Assembly (NCBI GenBank): GCA_947453725.1
Contig: CANGHH010000013.1
Coordinates: forward strand, 1 to 64,000
From: Betaproteobacteria bacterium
GTDB lineage: Bacteria > Pseudomonadota > Gammaproteobacteria > Burkholderiales > Burkholderiaceae_C
Direction: 5' to 3'
DNA length: 64,000 nucleotides
Part shown: positions 47,801-55,680 of the stretch, piece after piece
Layout: every line of letters begins with the position of its first letter
Position numbering within the stretch: position 1 is the stretch's first letter
Made by a program: the position numbers and the translations under genes
The notes under the pieces: generated by a model
Seen by the model: the letters and a program-made list of their open reading frames with translations, nothing else
Told to the model about the DNA's origin: nothing
Database searches by the model: none

Positions 47801-48037
47801 CTCGAAGTAGATGAGACCCGGCGAGCCGTTCATCTCGCGTTCGATGACGCCCAGCACGCTGTCTTCCAGCGTCTGCGCCGAGGCGCCCGGGTAGGCCACG
47901 TTGACGACGATGGACGGCGGCGCCACCGGCGGGTATTGCGCGACGGGCAACTGCACGATGGCCACGCAGCCGGCGACCATGATGAACAGCGCGATGACCC
48001 ACGCGAAGATGGGCCGGTCGATGAAGAACTGGGCCAT
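44870..48037 (-). CDS. RND multidrug efflux pump, HAE1 family
   Basis: 1055 aa, full length. N-terminus AQFFIDRPIFAWVIALFIMVAG is the usual first TM helix. TM4 motif VLVIGIVVDDAIVVVENVERIM carries the proton-relay Asp pair, and the C-terminal half has GLSAKNAVLIIEFA. It belongs with AcrB/MexB-type trimers exporting drugs and solvents. Operon order is adaptor, pump, outer-membrane factor, with gaps of 9 bp and a 4-bp overlap. Confidence 0.93.
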   Translation of the reverse strand: MAQFFIDRPIFAWVIALFIMVAGCVAIVQLPVAQYPPVAPPSIVVNVAYPGASAQTLEDSVLGVIEREMNGSPGLIYFESVAQADGSGSITLSFEPGTNPDLAQVDVQNRLGRATPRLPQAVVQQGVRVDKANANFLLFTILSSEGGAMEPVALGDYASRNVLPELQRVPGVGQAQLFGTERAMRVWIDPAKLVGYKLSAADVTAAIAAQNAQVASGAIGDLPNTPEQTIFATVVVKGQLSATRQFGDIVLRANADGSTVKLKDIARIELGAQTYSLSTRLDGEPSAGIGIQLSPTGNALATAKAVKQRLAELQPYFPAGVKASIPFDSSRFIDISIRQVVETLVEAVALVFLVMFLFLQNFRYTIIPTLVVPVALLGSFATLFVLGFSINVLTMFGMVLVIGIVVDDAIVVVENVERIMSEEGLPPLLATRKAMGQISNAIIGVTVVLISVFVPLAFFSGAVGNIYRQFAAVMLSAIAFSAFLALSLTPALCATLLKPVAAGHHHAKRGFFGWFNRGFSRTAKGYESLVARLLRRAGRYLVIYAAIVAAVVLLFNRLPTSFVPNEDQGNILVNVLLPPGAALSRTQGVMQQVEGYMLKQPEVQSIVTVLGFNFSGTGQNAALAFVTLKDWDERKAPEHSAQALVGRAFGALARIRDAFIFPLSPPAIRELGRSNGFAMRLQDRGGAGRASLLAARNQLLGLASKSPLLTAVRPDGLEDAAQLQLNIDRAKANALGVSFAAINGALSTALGSSYVNDFPNAGRLQRVVVQADAPSRMQPEDLLRLNALNSAGQPVPLSAFATTEWIVGTMQAVRYNGYPTMRIAGEPAKGVSTGAAIAEMERLAAGLPAGFATEWTGVSREEKLSGATALILFGFSLLSVFLCLAALYESWSIPLAVILVVPLGVLGVVLGANFRGLENDVFFKVGLITIIGLSAKNAVLIIEFAKDLHARGLGLVESVLQAAHLRFRPILMTSLAFILGVLPLVLASGAGSASQRAIGTGVMGGMISATLLAVFFVPIFFVLVRRVFKGSERQRRQYAHDSEVIGTQPAQEDQR

Positions 48038-48046
48038 GGCCGGCCC

Positions 48047-49261
48047 TCAGCGGCTGGCGGCCGGTGCGGGTGCGGACGCTGCCCCAGCGATCGCCGGCGG
48101 CGCCGAGCTCGCCGCCTTCCAAGGCACGGCCTTCACCGGCGCGCTGCCGCGCAGCTTCTGGAAACCGTCGACCATCACCTGCTCGCCGGCCTGCAGGCCG
48201 CCCAGCACCACCCATTGGCCGGCCTGCGCGGCGCCCAGCTTGACCGGCCGCGGTGCGACCTTGCCGTCGGCGCCGACCACCATCACGCTGTCGCCGGCGT
48301 TGCCGCGCGCCACCGCCTGCTGCGGCAGCAGGATGGCCGCCGGCGCCTGCGCCTGTTCCAGCCGCACCCGCACGAAGAGGCCGGGCAGCAGGGCGCCCTT
48401 GGGATTGGGCACCTCGGCACGCAGCGTGATCTGGTCGGAACTGGCGTCGACCGTCAGGTCCGAGAACAGCAGCTTGCCGCGCAGCGGGTAGAGGCTGCCG
48501 TCTTCCAGCACCACGTTGACCGCCGCCTGTTCGCCGCTGCCCTTGAGCGCACCGCTGGCGATGCCCGCGCGCAGGCGCAGGACCTCGGCGGCCGACTGCG
48601 TGAAGTTGACGTACAGCGGATCGATCTGCTGCACCACGGCCAAGGGCGTGGCTTCGCCCTGACCGACCAGCGCGCCCTCGGTGACCAGCGCGCGACCGAT
48701 GCGCCCGCTGATCGGCGCGCTGACGGCGGCGTAGTCGACATTCAGCCGGGCGGTCTGCACGGCTGCCTTGGCCACGGCCACGTCGGCCTCGGCCGTCTTC
48801 TGGGCCGCCACCGCGTTGACGAATTCCTGCTGGCTGATGGCGTTGGCCGCCAGCAGCGGCCTGTAGCGCTCGGCCAGCGCCTGGGCCTGGCCCAGGTTGG
48901 CCTCGGCGCGAGCCTGCGCGGCCTGGGCGCTGGCCAGCGTGGCGCGGTAGGGGGCGTCGTCGATCGCGAACAGCGGCTGGCCGGCCTTGACTTCGCTGCC
49001 CTCGCGGAACAGCCGCCTCTGCAGGATGCCGGCCACGCGGGCCCGCACCTGGGCCACGCGCGAGGCTTCGGTGCGGCCCGGCAGCTCGCTGCTCAGGCCC
49101 AGCGCGCCGGGCTTGACGATCACCACGCCGACATCGGCCAAGGGCGCGGGTGCGGGTGCGGCGGGCGGCGTCGCGGCGGGGCCACAGGCGGCCAGCGCCA
49201 GCGGCAAGCAGCTCAGCAGGGTGCATCTGCAGACCTGCTGCAGGCTCGGCCAGGCAGCCAT
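48047..49261 (-). CDS. RND efflux periplasmic adaptor (membrane fusion protein)
   Basis: 404 aa. Lipoprotein signal with LALAACG lipobox, then a short Pro/Ala linker, beta-barrel and lipoyl halves (ELPGRTEASRVAQVRARVAGILQRRLFREGSEV near the start, and NVDYAAVSAPISGRIG later) around a helical hairpin: the MexA/AcrA arrangement. Its ATG shares one base with the thrH stop (TGATG), so it probably depends on the upstream gene's translation. Confidence 0.9.
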   Translation of the reverse strand: MAAWPSLQQVCRCTLLSCLPLALAACGPAATPPAAPAPAPLADVGVVIVKPGALGLSSELPGRTEASRVAQVRARVAGILQRRLFREGSEVKAGQPLFAIDDAPYRATLASAQAAQARAEANLGQAQALAERYRPLLAANAISQQEFVNAVAAQKTAEADVAVAKAAVQTARLNVDYAAVSAPISGRIGRALVTEGALVGQGEATPLAVVQQIDPLYVNFTQSAAEVLRLRAGIASGALKGSGEQAAVNVVLEDGSLYPLRGKLLFSDLTVDASSDQITLRAEVPNPKGALLPGLFVRVRLEQAQAPAAILLPQQAVARGNAGDSVMVVGADGKVAPRPVKLGAAQAGQWVVLGGLQAGEQVMVDGFQKLRGSAPVKAVPWKAASSAPPAIAGAASAPAPAASR

Positions 49262-49875
49262 CAGTGGCCCAGCCGGCTGGCGGCGGCGTCGATGGCGGCT
49301 GCCAGGCCGGCATAGCTGTCGTGCACCGCGAACTGCGGGAACTGCGCCGCGATGCCGGCGGGCGGGTGGATGAAGAAGCCGGCGTCGGCCGCGCCCAGCA
49401 TGCCGGTGTCGTTGTAGGAATCGCCGGCAGCGATGACCTTGAAGTTCAGGCTCTTGAAGGCGTTCACGGCGTGGAACTTGGGGTTGGGCTGGCGCAGCTG
49501 GTAGGCCGACAGGTAGCCGTCGGCGTCGGTTTCAAGTCGGTGGCACAGCAGGGTGGGCCGTCCGAGCTGCTGCATCAGCGGGTCGGCGAATTCATAGAAG
49601 GTATCGGACAGGATCACCACCTGGTAGCGGCTGCGCAGCCCATCCAGGAAATCCCGCGCACCTTCCATCGGGGCCATGCCGGCGATGACGGTCTGGATGT
49701 CGGCGAGCTTGAGCCCGTGTTCGCGCAGCAGCGCCAGGCGGAACTGCATCAGCTTGTCGTAGTCGGGCTCGTCGCGTGTGGTGCGCGAAAATGCCGCGAT
49801 GCCGGTGCGCTCGGCGAAGGCGATCCAGATTTCAGGGACGAGGACCCCTTCGAGGTCGAGGCAGACGATGTGCAT
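49261..49875 (-). CDS. thrH: Bifunctional phosphoserine phosphatase/homoserine phosphotransferase
   Basis: 204 aa, as P. aeruginosa ThrH (205 aa). HAD motif I is the ThrH-specific LDLEGVLVPEIW, with LSDTFYEF (motif II) and AAGDSYNDTGML (motif IV). It dephosphorylates phosphoserine or transfers the phosphate to homoserine. The start at 49875 (MHIVCLDLEGV) fits homologues; a TTG 12 bp upstream is less likely. It lies directly upstream of the efflux adaptor with a 1-bp overlap, an unusual partnership. Confidence 0.9.
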   Translation of the reverse strand: MHIVCLDLEGVLVPEIWIAFAERTGIAAFSRTTRDEPDYDKLMQFRLALLREHGLKLADIQTVIAGMAPMEGARDFLDGLRSRYQVVILSDTFYEFADPLMQQLGRPTLLCHRLETDADGYLSAYQLRQPNPKFHAVNAFKSLNFKVIAAGDSYNDTGMLGAADAGFFIHPPAGIAAQFPQFAVHDSYAGLAAAIDAAASRLGH

Positions 49876-50044
49876 GGGGGCTTTCAACGGCAGGACCGCA
49901 AATCGTAGCGGCAGATGCGCCGGCCCGCCCGGGCCACTGCCGCAGCCGGGCAGCCGGCTTGATGGCGGTCAAGTCGGTTGCCGCACGGCAGGCGCAGACT
50001 GGATGCCTCGCGCCTGCCGTGCGCCATGCTGGAAATTCAAGGCC

Positions 50045-50518
50045 ATGTACCAACGCATCCTGGTTCCCGTTGATGGCAGTCCGACCGCCGACCTGGGTCT
50101 GGACGAGGCGATCCGCCTGGCCCGGCTGACTGGCGCGACGCTGCGCCTGGTTCACGCCGTCGATGAACTGAGCTTCGCCACCGGACTGGAACCGGCTGCC
50201 GTCTACGCCGCCGACTTGATACCGCTGCTGCGCGAAGCCGGCGTCAAGGTGCTGGAGCGTGCGCAGGCGCGCGCCGCCGCCGCGGGCATCAGCGCCGACA
50301 CCGTGCTGCTCGAAAGCTTTGCCGGCCGGCTGTCGGACTTCGTCGTCGAGCAGGCGCAAGCCTGGCAGGCCGAGTTGATCGTCATCGGCACCCACGGCCG
50401 CCGCGGCGTGCGGCGCCTGCTGCTGGGCAGCGACGCCGAGCAGATCCTGCGCAGCGCGCCGGTGCCGGTGCTGCTGGTGCGCGGACCGGCCGGCCCGCCG
50501 CCGGCCACTGGGGTTTGA
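50045..50518 (+). CDS. Universal stress protein (UspA family)
   Basis: 157 aa. Starts MYQRILVPVDGSPTADLGLDEA and ends with GTHGRRGVRRLLLGSDAEQILRSAPVPVLLV, which has the G-x2-G-x9-G-(S/T) ATP-binding loop of the nucleotide-binding Usp class. A cytoplasmic stress protein. Divergent from thrH; no operon partner. Confidence 0.85.
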   Translation: MYQRILVPVDGSPTADLGLDEAIRLARLTGATLRLVHAVDELSFATGLEPAAVYAADLIPLLREAGVKVLERAQARAAAAGISADTVLLESFAGRLSDFVVEQAQAWQAELIVIGTHGRRGVRRLLLGSDAEQILRSAPVPVLLVRGPAGPPPATGV

Positions 50519-50584
50519 CCGCGGCGTCGTCGGTGGAGCGCGGGCCGATACTGCGGCCCGGACTGGAACCCCCCGAGAGCCCCG

Positions 50585-51487
50585 ATGCCCGAATTCGAGA
50601 CCCTGCTGTGCACCCTGGCCGACCAGGTGTTGACCCTCACGCTGAACCGGCCCGACAAGCTCAACGCGTTCAACCGCGTGATGATGGACGAGTTGATCCG
50701 CGCCTTCGACCACGCCGATGCCGATGACGGGGTGCGCGTCGTCATCGTCACTGGCGCCGGCCGCGCCTTCTGCGCCGGCGCTGACCTGTCGCAGGGCGCC
50801 AAGACCTTCGACTACGCCGCGCGCGGCGACCGGCCGGGTGTCGGCGCGGCCACGCAGGGCGGCGACGTGGACTGGTCGGACGAGTCGGTGCGCGACGGCG
50901 GCGGCCGCGTCGCGCTGCGCATCTTCAACAGCCTGAAGCCGGTGATCGCCGCCATCAACGGCCCCGCCGTGGGCATCGGCGCGACCATGCTGCTGCCGAT
51001 GGACATCCGCCTGGCCAGCGAGGGCGCCCGCTTCGGCTTCGTCTTCAACCGGCGCGGCATCACGCCCGAGGCCTGTTCCAGCTTTTTCCTGCCGCGCATC
51101 GTGGGGATCAGCCGGGCGCTGGAATGGACCTATTCGGGCCGCGTCTTCGATGCCGCCGAAGCGCTCGCCGGTGGCCTGGTGCGCCAGGTGCTGCCAGGCG
51201 ACCAGTTGCTGCCCGCCGCACAGGCCATCGCACGCGACATCGTCCTCAACGCAGCGCCGGTCTCGATCGCGCTGACCCGCCAGATGATGTGGCGCATGCT
51301 GGGCGCCTCGCACCCGATGGAGGCCCACCGCGTGGACAGCCGCGCCATCTTCTCGCGCGGCGCCTCGCCCGATGCCCGGGAAGGCGTGATGGCCTTCCTG
51401 GAAAAGCGGCCGGCGCAGTTCACCGGCCGCGTGTCGGCCGACATGCCGCCCTGGTTCCCTTGGTGGGACGAGCCCGGCTACGAATGA
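50585..51487 (+). CDS. Enoyl-CoA hydratase/isomerase family protein
   Basis: 300 aa. Crotonase fold: LTLNRPDKLNAFN, oxyanion-hole blocks RAFCAGADLSQG and INGPAVGIGATMLLPMDIRLAS, with FGFVFNRRGITPEACSS following. The extra 30 or so residues between the first two blocks (DYAARGDRPGVGAATQGGDVDWSDES) are longer than in standard hydratases. It may serve the beta-oxidation genes further on, but is not in their operons. Confidence 0.82.
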   Translation: MPEFETLLCTLADQVLTLTLNRPDKLNAFNRVMMDELIRAFDHADADDGVRVVIVTGAGRAFCAGADLSQGAKTFDYAARGDRPGVGAATQGGDVDWSDESVRDGGGRVALRIFNSLKPVIAAINGPAVGIGATMLLPMDIRLASEGARFGFVFNRRGITPEACSSFFLPRIVGISRALEWTYSGRVFDAAEALAGGLVRQVLPGDQLLPAAQAIARDIVLNAAPVSIALTRQMMWRMLGASHPMEAHRVDSRAIFSRGASPDAREGVMAFLEKRPAQFTGRVSADMPPWFPWWDEPGYE

Positions 51488-51506
51488 CGGCTGGCGGCGC
51501 GCTGCC

Positions 51507-51836
51507 TCAATCGGGATCCCCGCAGGCCGCCAGAAAGGACTCGGCAAAGCGCGCCGAAGCGGCCAGCGTCAGCGTCACGGCGTGCCAGCGGCCGTCCTCC
51601 AGCTGCACCTGCAGGTCGTGGTCCCAGTCCATGCCGTCCTCGACCGGCCCCTGGCTGTGCGGGAACTGCCGCCCGGCCCAGGCCAGCACCCGCTGCACCT
51701 CGGCCAGCACGGCCGGGTGCTGCGCGGCGGCGGTGGAGGCAAAGGCTTCCAGGGTCCAGCTGCCGTCGGTGCCTTCGCTGGCTTCGAAGTGCAGGTAGTC
51801 GAGGGGGTGCAGGGCGGGCTTCATGCTGTTCGACAT
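51507..51836 (-). CDS. Hypothetical protein
   Basis: 109 aa, unrecognised. Soluble alpha/beta: LHPLDYLHFEASEGTDGSWTLEAFAS, then a helix (AVLAEVQRVLAWAGRQFP) and a C-terminal RWHAVTLTLAASARFAESFLAA. Several in-frame ATGs exist (51836, 51824); the first was taken, without a clear ribosome site. It is convergent with the hydratase gene. Confidence 0.55.
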   Translation of the reverse strand: MSNSMKPALHPLDYLHFEASEGTDGSWTLEAFASTAAAQHPAVLAEVQRVLAWAGRQFPHSQGPVEDGMDWDHDLQVQLEDGRWHAVTLTLAASARFAESFLAACGDPD

Positions 51837-51899
51837 CGTACGGAAGCGGGGCCATTTGTGGTGCAGCATCCAGGCTTCCCCACCACCGGTCCGCACCCC

Positions 51900-52028
51900 A
51901 TGAGCAATTCCAAGAACGGCAACAAGGAAGCCAAGAAGCCGAAGAAGTCTTTCGTGCCGAACGCGCCCGGTCTGCCCCCTGGTCTGGCGCCGCTGGCCTA
52001 CAACCCCTTGAAGCCGAAGAAGCGCTGA
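51900..52028 (+). CDS. Small lysine-rich protein (42 aa)
   Basis: 42 aa, MSNSKNGNKEAKKPKKSFVP at the start and LKPKKR at the end. Highly basic and probably disordered, like other small ribosome- or nucleoid-associated peptides in this group. It sits between two minus-strand genes and has no obvious ribosome site beyond an A-rich stretch. Function unknown. Confidence 0.5.
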   Translation: MSNSKNGNKEAKKPKKSFVPNAPGLPPGLAPLAYNPLKPKKR

Positions 52029-52032
52029 ACGA

Positions 52033-52923
52033 TCAGGCGGCTGCGTCCGCAGCAGCCGCACGCAGACCCAGGCGGCTGCGTGCTTCGGCCGGTGTGGCCA
52101 CTTCACGCCCGGCCTGGCGGGCGCAGGTGGCCAGGGCCTCGATCAGCACGCCATTGCCCGCCGCCCGCACGCCGCCTGGCAAGTAGAAGGTGTCTTCCAG
52201 GCCGCTGCGCAACATGCCGCCGAGTTCGGCGGTCCTCTGGTGCACCGGCCAGATCTCGGCGCGGCCGATCAGCGTGGTCTGCCACACCGCGCCGGCCGGT
52301 GCGTAACGCGGCAGCAGGGCCAGCAAGTCGGCGTCGCAGGGCATGCCGCTGGCCACGCCCATCACGAAGTTCAATTCGGGTACGCCGGAAAAGAATCCCG
52401 CCTTCAGGTACATGCCCACGCTGCGCACGATGCCGACGTCAAAGCACTCGAATTCGGGGTGGATGTGCAGTTCGTTCATCACGTCCAGCATCTGCTGCAC
52501 CTTGGCCACCGGGTTGTCGAAGACCATCGGCGGCCAGGCCCATGCGCCGTTGTCCTTGATCTTCAGGTAATTCAGCGTCCCGGCGTTGCAGGCGGCGGCT
52601 TCGGGCTTCACGCGGCGCAGGCAGGCCACGGGCCCGCTGATGTCCTTGCCCACCACGCCCGTGCTCAGGTTGATGATCACGCCGGGGCATGCCGAGCGGA
52701 TGGCGTCCACCACCGCTTCGGCCACGTCCGGGTCCCAGCTCGGCATGTGGCCGTAGCCCGGTTCCTGATTGCGCAGGTGCACGTGCATGATGCTGGCGCC
52801 GGCGTTGAAGGCGTCGCGCGCCTCGGCCGCCATCTGCGCCGGCGTGACCGGCACCGGGTGCTGCTGCGGGTTGGTCAGCACGCCGGTCAGCGCGCAGGTG
52901 AGGATGGCCTTGTCGGTGTTCAT
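52033..52923 (-). CDS. BKACE family 3-keto-5-aminohexanoate cleavage-like enzyme
   Basis: 296 aa. DUF849/BKACE signatures: ILTCALTGV near the N-terminus, the zinc-binding MHVHLRN, VIINLSTGVVG, and C-terminal EDTFYLPGGVRAAGN. These zinc enzymes condense a beta-keto acid with acetyl-CoA, releasing acetoacetate and a new acyl-CoA. The ATG overlaps the biotin carboxylase stop by 4 bp, making it the last gene of the atu-like operon. It may cleave a branched beta-keto product of that pathway, a substitution for the usual thiolase or lyase; this is inferred. Confidence 0.85.
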   Translation of the reverse strand: MNTDKAILTCALTGVLTNPQQHPVPVTPAQMAAEARDAFNAGASIMHVHLRNQEPGYGHMPSWDPDVAEAVVDAIRSACPGVIINLSTGVVGKDISGPVACLRRVKPEAAACNAGTLNYLKIKDNGAWAWPPMVFDNPVAKVQQMLDVMNELHIHPEFECFDVGIVRSVGMYLKAGFFSGVPELNFVMGVASGMPCDADLLALLPRYAPAGAVWQTTLIGRAEIWPVHQRTAELGGMLRSGLEDTFYLPGGVRAAGNGVLIEALATCARQAGREVATPAEARSRLGLRAAAADAAA

Positions 52924-54875
52924 GCGGCGGGTCCCTCGGCTTTGGCTTCGGCGATGTCGATCTCGACCAGCAAGGCGCCGCTGGCGACGCTGTCCTTGAT
53001 CTTGACATGGACCGCGCGGACGGTGCCGGCGGCGGCAGCGTTGAGCCACATGTCCATCTTCATCGCCTCGACGCAGACCAGCGCCTGGCCGGCCACGACG
53101 CTGTCGCCGATGGCCACCGCCACCTGCGCCACCACGCCGGCCACCGGGGCGCGTGCGCGGCCCGCGTCGGCGACCGGGTCGCCTGCCGGGTAGGGTGAGG
53201 CTTCGCTGAAACTGAAGCTGGCGCCTTGGCTGGACAGGTGCAGCGTGCCGCCGTCCTGCACCGCCAGCGCCTGGCGCTGCACGCCGCCGTGGCGGTAGCG
53301 CACGGTGGCGCCGTCGCGCGACAGCAGGGCCAGGCCGTCGGGCGGCGCGCGCAGCGTCCGCGTCTGGCCGTCGCAGACCAGCGTCAGGTCGTGCTGCGCC
53401 ACGCTGGCCGGACGTGTGATCAGGCGCTGGATGCCGCGGGTCTCGGTCGGTCCGCTGAACAAGGCGGCGGCCAGGGTCCACAGCGGCTCATCGGGCTGCG
53501 GCCTTCGCATCAGCGCCTGGGTTTCATCGCCGACGGCAGCCGCCCATTCGTCCAGCCGCGTCGTGCTCATGGTGGCCGCCGTGAATTGCGGATGCTGGAC
53601 GAGGTCGCACAGTAAGCGGCCGTTGTTGCGCAGGCCCAGCAGCGGCACGTCTTCCAGCGCGCGGGTCAGGCGGCGCACGGCGTCGGCGCGGTCGTGGCCG
53701 TGGGCGATGAACTTGGCGACCATCGCGTCGTAGTAAGGCGTGATGTCGCCGCCCTCGGCGATGCCGTGGTCGATGCGGATGCCCGATGCTTCAGGCTGCC
53801 AGCCGGCGATGCGCCCGGTCTGCGGCGCCCAGCCCGCGTAGGGGTCTTCGGCGCAGAGCCGCGCTTCGATGGCGTGGCCGGTGAAGGTGATCTGATCCTG
53901 GGTCAGCGGCAGCGGCTCACCCTGCGCCACGCGCAGCTGCCATTCCACCAGGTCGATGCCGGTGATGCATTCGGTCACCGTGTGTTCGACCTGCAGCCGC
54001 GTGTTCATTTCCAGGAAGCAGTGGCGCATCTGCGCATCGACGATGAACTCCACCGTGCCCGCGCCGACATAGCCCACGGCCTGCGCAGCGGCCACGGCGT
54101 CGCGGCCCAGCGCTGCGCGCAGCGCGGGCGTGACCACCGGCGACGGTGCTTCCTCGATGACCTTCTGCCGCCGCCGCTGCGCCGTGCAGTCGCGTTCGCC
54201 GAGGTGGATGGCATGGCCGTGGGCATCGGCGAAGACCTGCACTTCGATGTGCCGGCCGTCGTCGATCAGGCGTTCCAGCATCAGCGTGCCGTCGCCGAAA
54301 GCGCTGAGTGCTTCGCGCCGCGCGCCGACCAGCGCGGCTGCCAGTTCGTCGCTGTGACGAACCAGCCGCATGCCGCGCCCGCCGCCGCCGGCCACGGCCT
54401 TGACCAGCAGCGGCAGGCCGAGCTTCGCGGCCTCGGCCATGAGGCACTCGTCGCCCTGTTCCTCGCCCAGGTAACCCGCTGCGCAGGGCACGCCGGCCGC
54501 CTGCATGCGGCGCTTGGCCTGCGCCTTGTCGCCCATGGCGTGGATGGCCGCTGGCGGCGGCCCGACGAAGACCAGGCCGGCGTCGGCACAGGCCTGGGCG
54601 AAGTCGGCGCGCTCGGACAGGAAGCCGTAGCCGGGGTGGACCGCGTCGGCGCCGGTCGCCTGCGCAGCGGCCAGCAAGGCGCCGATGTTCAGGTAAGACT
54701 CGGCCGCCGGCGAGGCGCCGATGTGCACCGCCTCGTCGGCCTGTTGCACATGGGGCGTCTGCGCGTCGGCGTCGCTGTAGACGGCCACGGTGCGGTAGCC
54801 CAGGCGCTGCGCGGTGCGCATCACGCGGCAGGCGATCTCGCCGCGGTTGGCAACCAGGACCTTGTTGAACCTCAC
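52920..54875 (-). CDS. atuF: Acyl-CoA carboxylase biotin-carboxylase/BCCP subunit, AtuF-like
   Basis: 651 aa. N-terminal biotin carboxylase (NKVLVANRGEIACRV, ATP loop AGGGGRGMR, EMNTRLQVEHTVTE), a BT linker, and a C-terminal biotinyl domain with VEAMKM (K606). It fits the alpha subunit of geranyl-CoA or 3-methylcrotonyl-CoA carboxylase. Its place after B, C, D and E homologues in the order of the Pseudomonas atu operon favours AtuF over LiuD. Starts 10 bp after the hydratase stop. Confidence 0.8.
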   Translation of the reverse strand: MRFNKVLVANRGEIACRVMRTAQRLGYRTVAVYSDADAQTPHVQQADEAVHIGASPAAESYLNIGALLAAAQATGADAVHPGYGFLSERADFAQACADAGLVFVGPPPAAIHAMGDKAQAKRRMQAAGVPCAAGYLGEEQGDECLMAEAAKLGLPLLVKAVAGGGGRGMRLVRHSDELAAALVGARREALSAFGDGTLMLERLIDDGRHIEVQVFADAHGHAIHLGERDCTAQRRRQKVIEEAPSPVVTPALRAALGRDAVAAAQAVGYVGAGTVEFIVDAQMRHCFLEMNTRLQVEHTVTECITGIDLVEWQLRVAQGEPLPLTQDQITFTGHAIEARLCAEDPYAGWAPQTGRIAGWQPEASGIRIDHGIAEGGDITPYYDAMVAKFIAHGHDRADAVRRLTRALEDVPLLGLRNNGRLLCDLVQHPQFTAATMSTTRLDEWAAAVGDETQALMRRPQPDEPLWTLAAALFSGPTETRGIQRLITRPASVAQHDLTLVCDGQTRTLRAPPDGLALLSRDGATVRYRHGGVQRQALAVQDGGTLHLSSQGASFSFSEASPYPAGDPVADAGRARAPVAGVVAQVAVAIGDSVVAGQALVCVEAMKMDMWLNAAAAGTVRAVHVKIKDSVASGALLVEIDIAEAKAEGPAA

Positions 54876-54885
54876 GGGAACGGCC

Positions 54886-55680
54886 TCACTGCGGGACCCA
54901 GCTGGCCTTGCGCTTGTTCAGGAAAGCGGTCGTGCCCTCGGTGCCTTCTGCGCCCAGTGCGGCAGCCGAGAAGACGGCCGCTGCGTGCTGCACCAGCGAA
55001 GCCGGCGTGTGGAAGCGGGCTTTGGCGATCAGCGCCTTGGTCGCCGCCACCGCGCCGGGCGCGCACTGCAGGATGTCGGCCAGCACCGCGGCCAGCGCGT
55101 GGTCCAGCGCGCCGGCGGCGTGCACCGCGTGCACCAGGCGCAGCCGCAGCGCGGCTTCGGCGTCGAGCTTGCCGCCGGTGACGGCCAGGCGCTTGGCTTC
55201 CGCGTAGCCCAGGCGTTCGACGAGGAAGGGCGCGATCTGCGCCGGCACCACGCCCAGGCTGGTCTCGGGCAGGCGGAAGACCGCGCTGGTGCCGGCCAGC
55301 GCCACATCGGCGACGCAGGCCAGACCGAAGCCGCCGCCCATCACCGTGCCTTCCAGCAGCGCGACGGTGGCCAGGCCGGTGTCGGCGAAGGCTACGCAGA
55401 GTTCGCCGAAAGCCGCGTTGACCTTGAGCACGGCGTCGGCGTCGGCTTCCAGCCGCAGGCGCGCGCTGGCCATGTCGCGCAGGTCGGCACCGGCGCAGAA
55501 ATGCCCGCCAGCGCCGCGCAGCACCAGCACCCGCGTCACGCCATCGGTTTCGGCGGCGGCCAGCGCCTCGCGCAGTTCCAGCACCATCGCCAGCGACATG
55601 GCGTTGCGCACCTCAGGCCGGTTCAGCGTCAGATGCAGAACCGGCCCTTCGTGGCGCAGCAGCAGCGTGGCGTCGCTCAC
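54886..55680 (-). CDS. atuE: Enoyl-CoA hydratase, AtuE-like
   Basis: 264 aa with a GTG start overlapping the acyl-CoA dehydrogenase stop (GTGA). Crotonase blocks LTLNRPEVRNAMS, GGHFCAGADLRDM, GTVMGGGFGLACVADVALA and FRLPETSLGVVPAQIAPF are present. In the atu pathway this enzyme hydrates isohexenylglutaconyl-CoA; in leucine breakdown the same family hydrates 3-methylglutaconyl-CoA. The gene order decides for atuE. Confidence 0.75.
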   Translation of the reverse strand: MSDATLLLRHEGPVLHLTLNRPEVRNAMSLAMVLELREALAAAETDGVTRVLVLRGAGGHFCAGADLRDMASARLRLEADADAVLKVNAAFGELCVAFADTGLATVALLEGTVMGGGFGLACVADVALAGTSAVFRLPETSLGVVPAQIAPFLVERLGYAEAKRLAVTGGKLDAEAALRLRLVHAVHAAGALDHALAAVLADILQCAPGAVAATKALIAKARFHTPASLVQHAAAVFSAAALGAEGTEGTTAFLNKRKASWVPQ

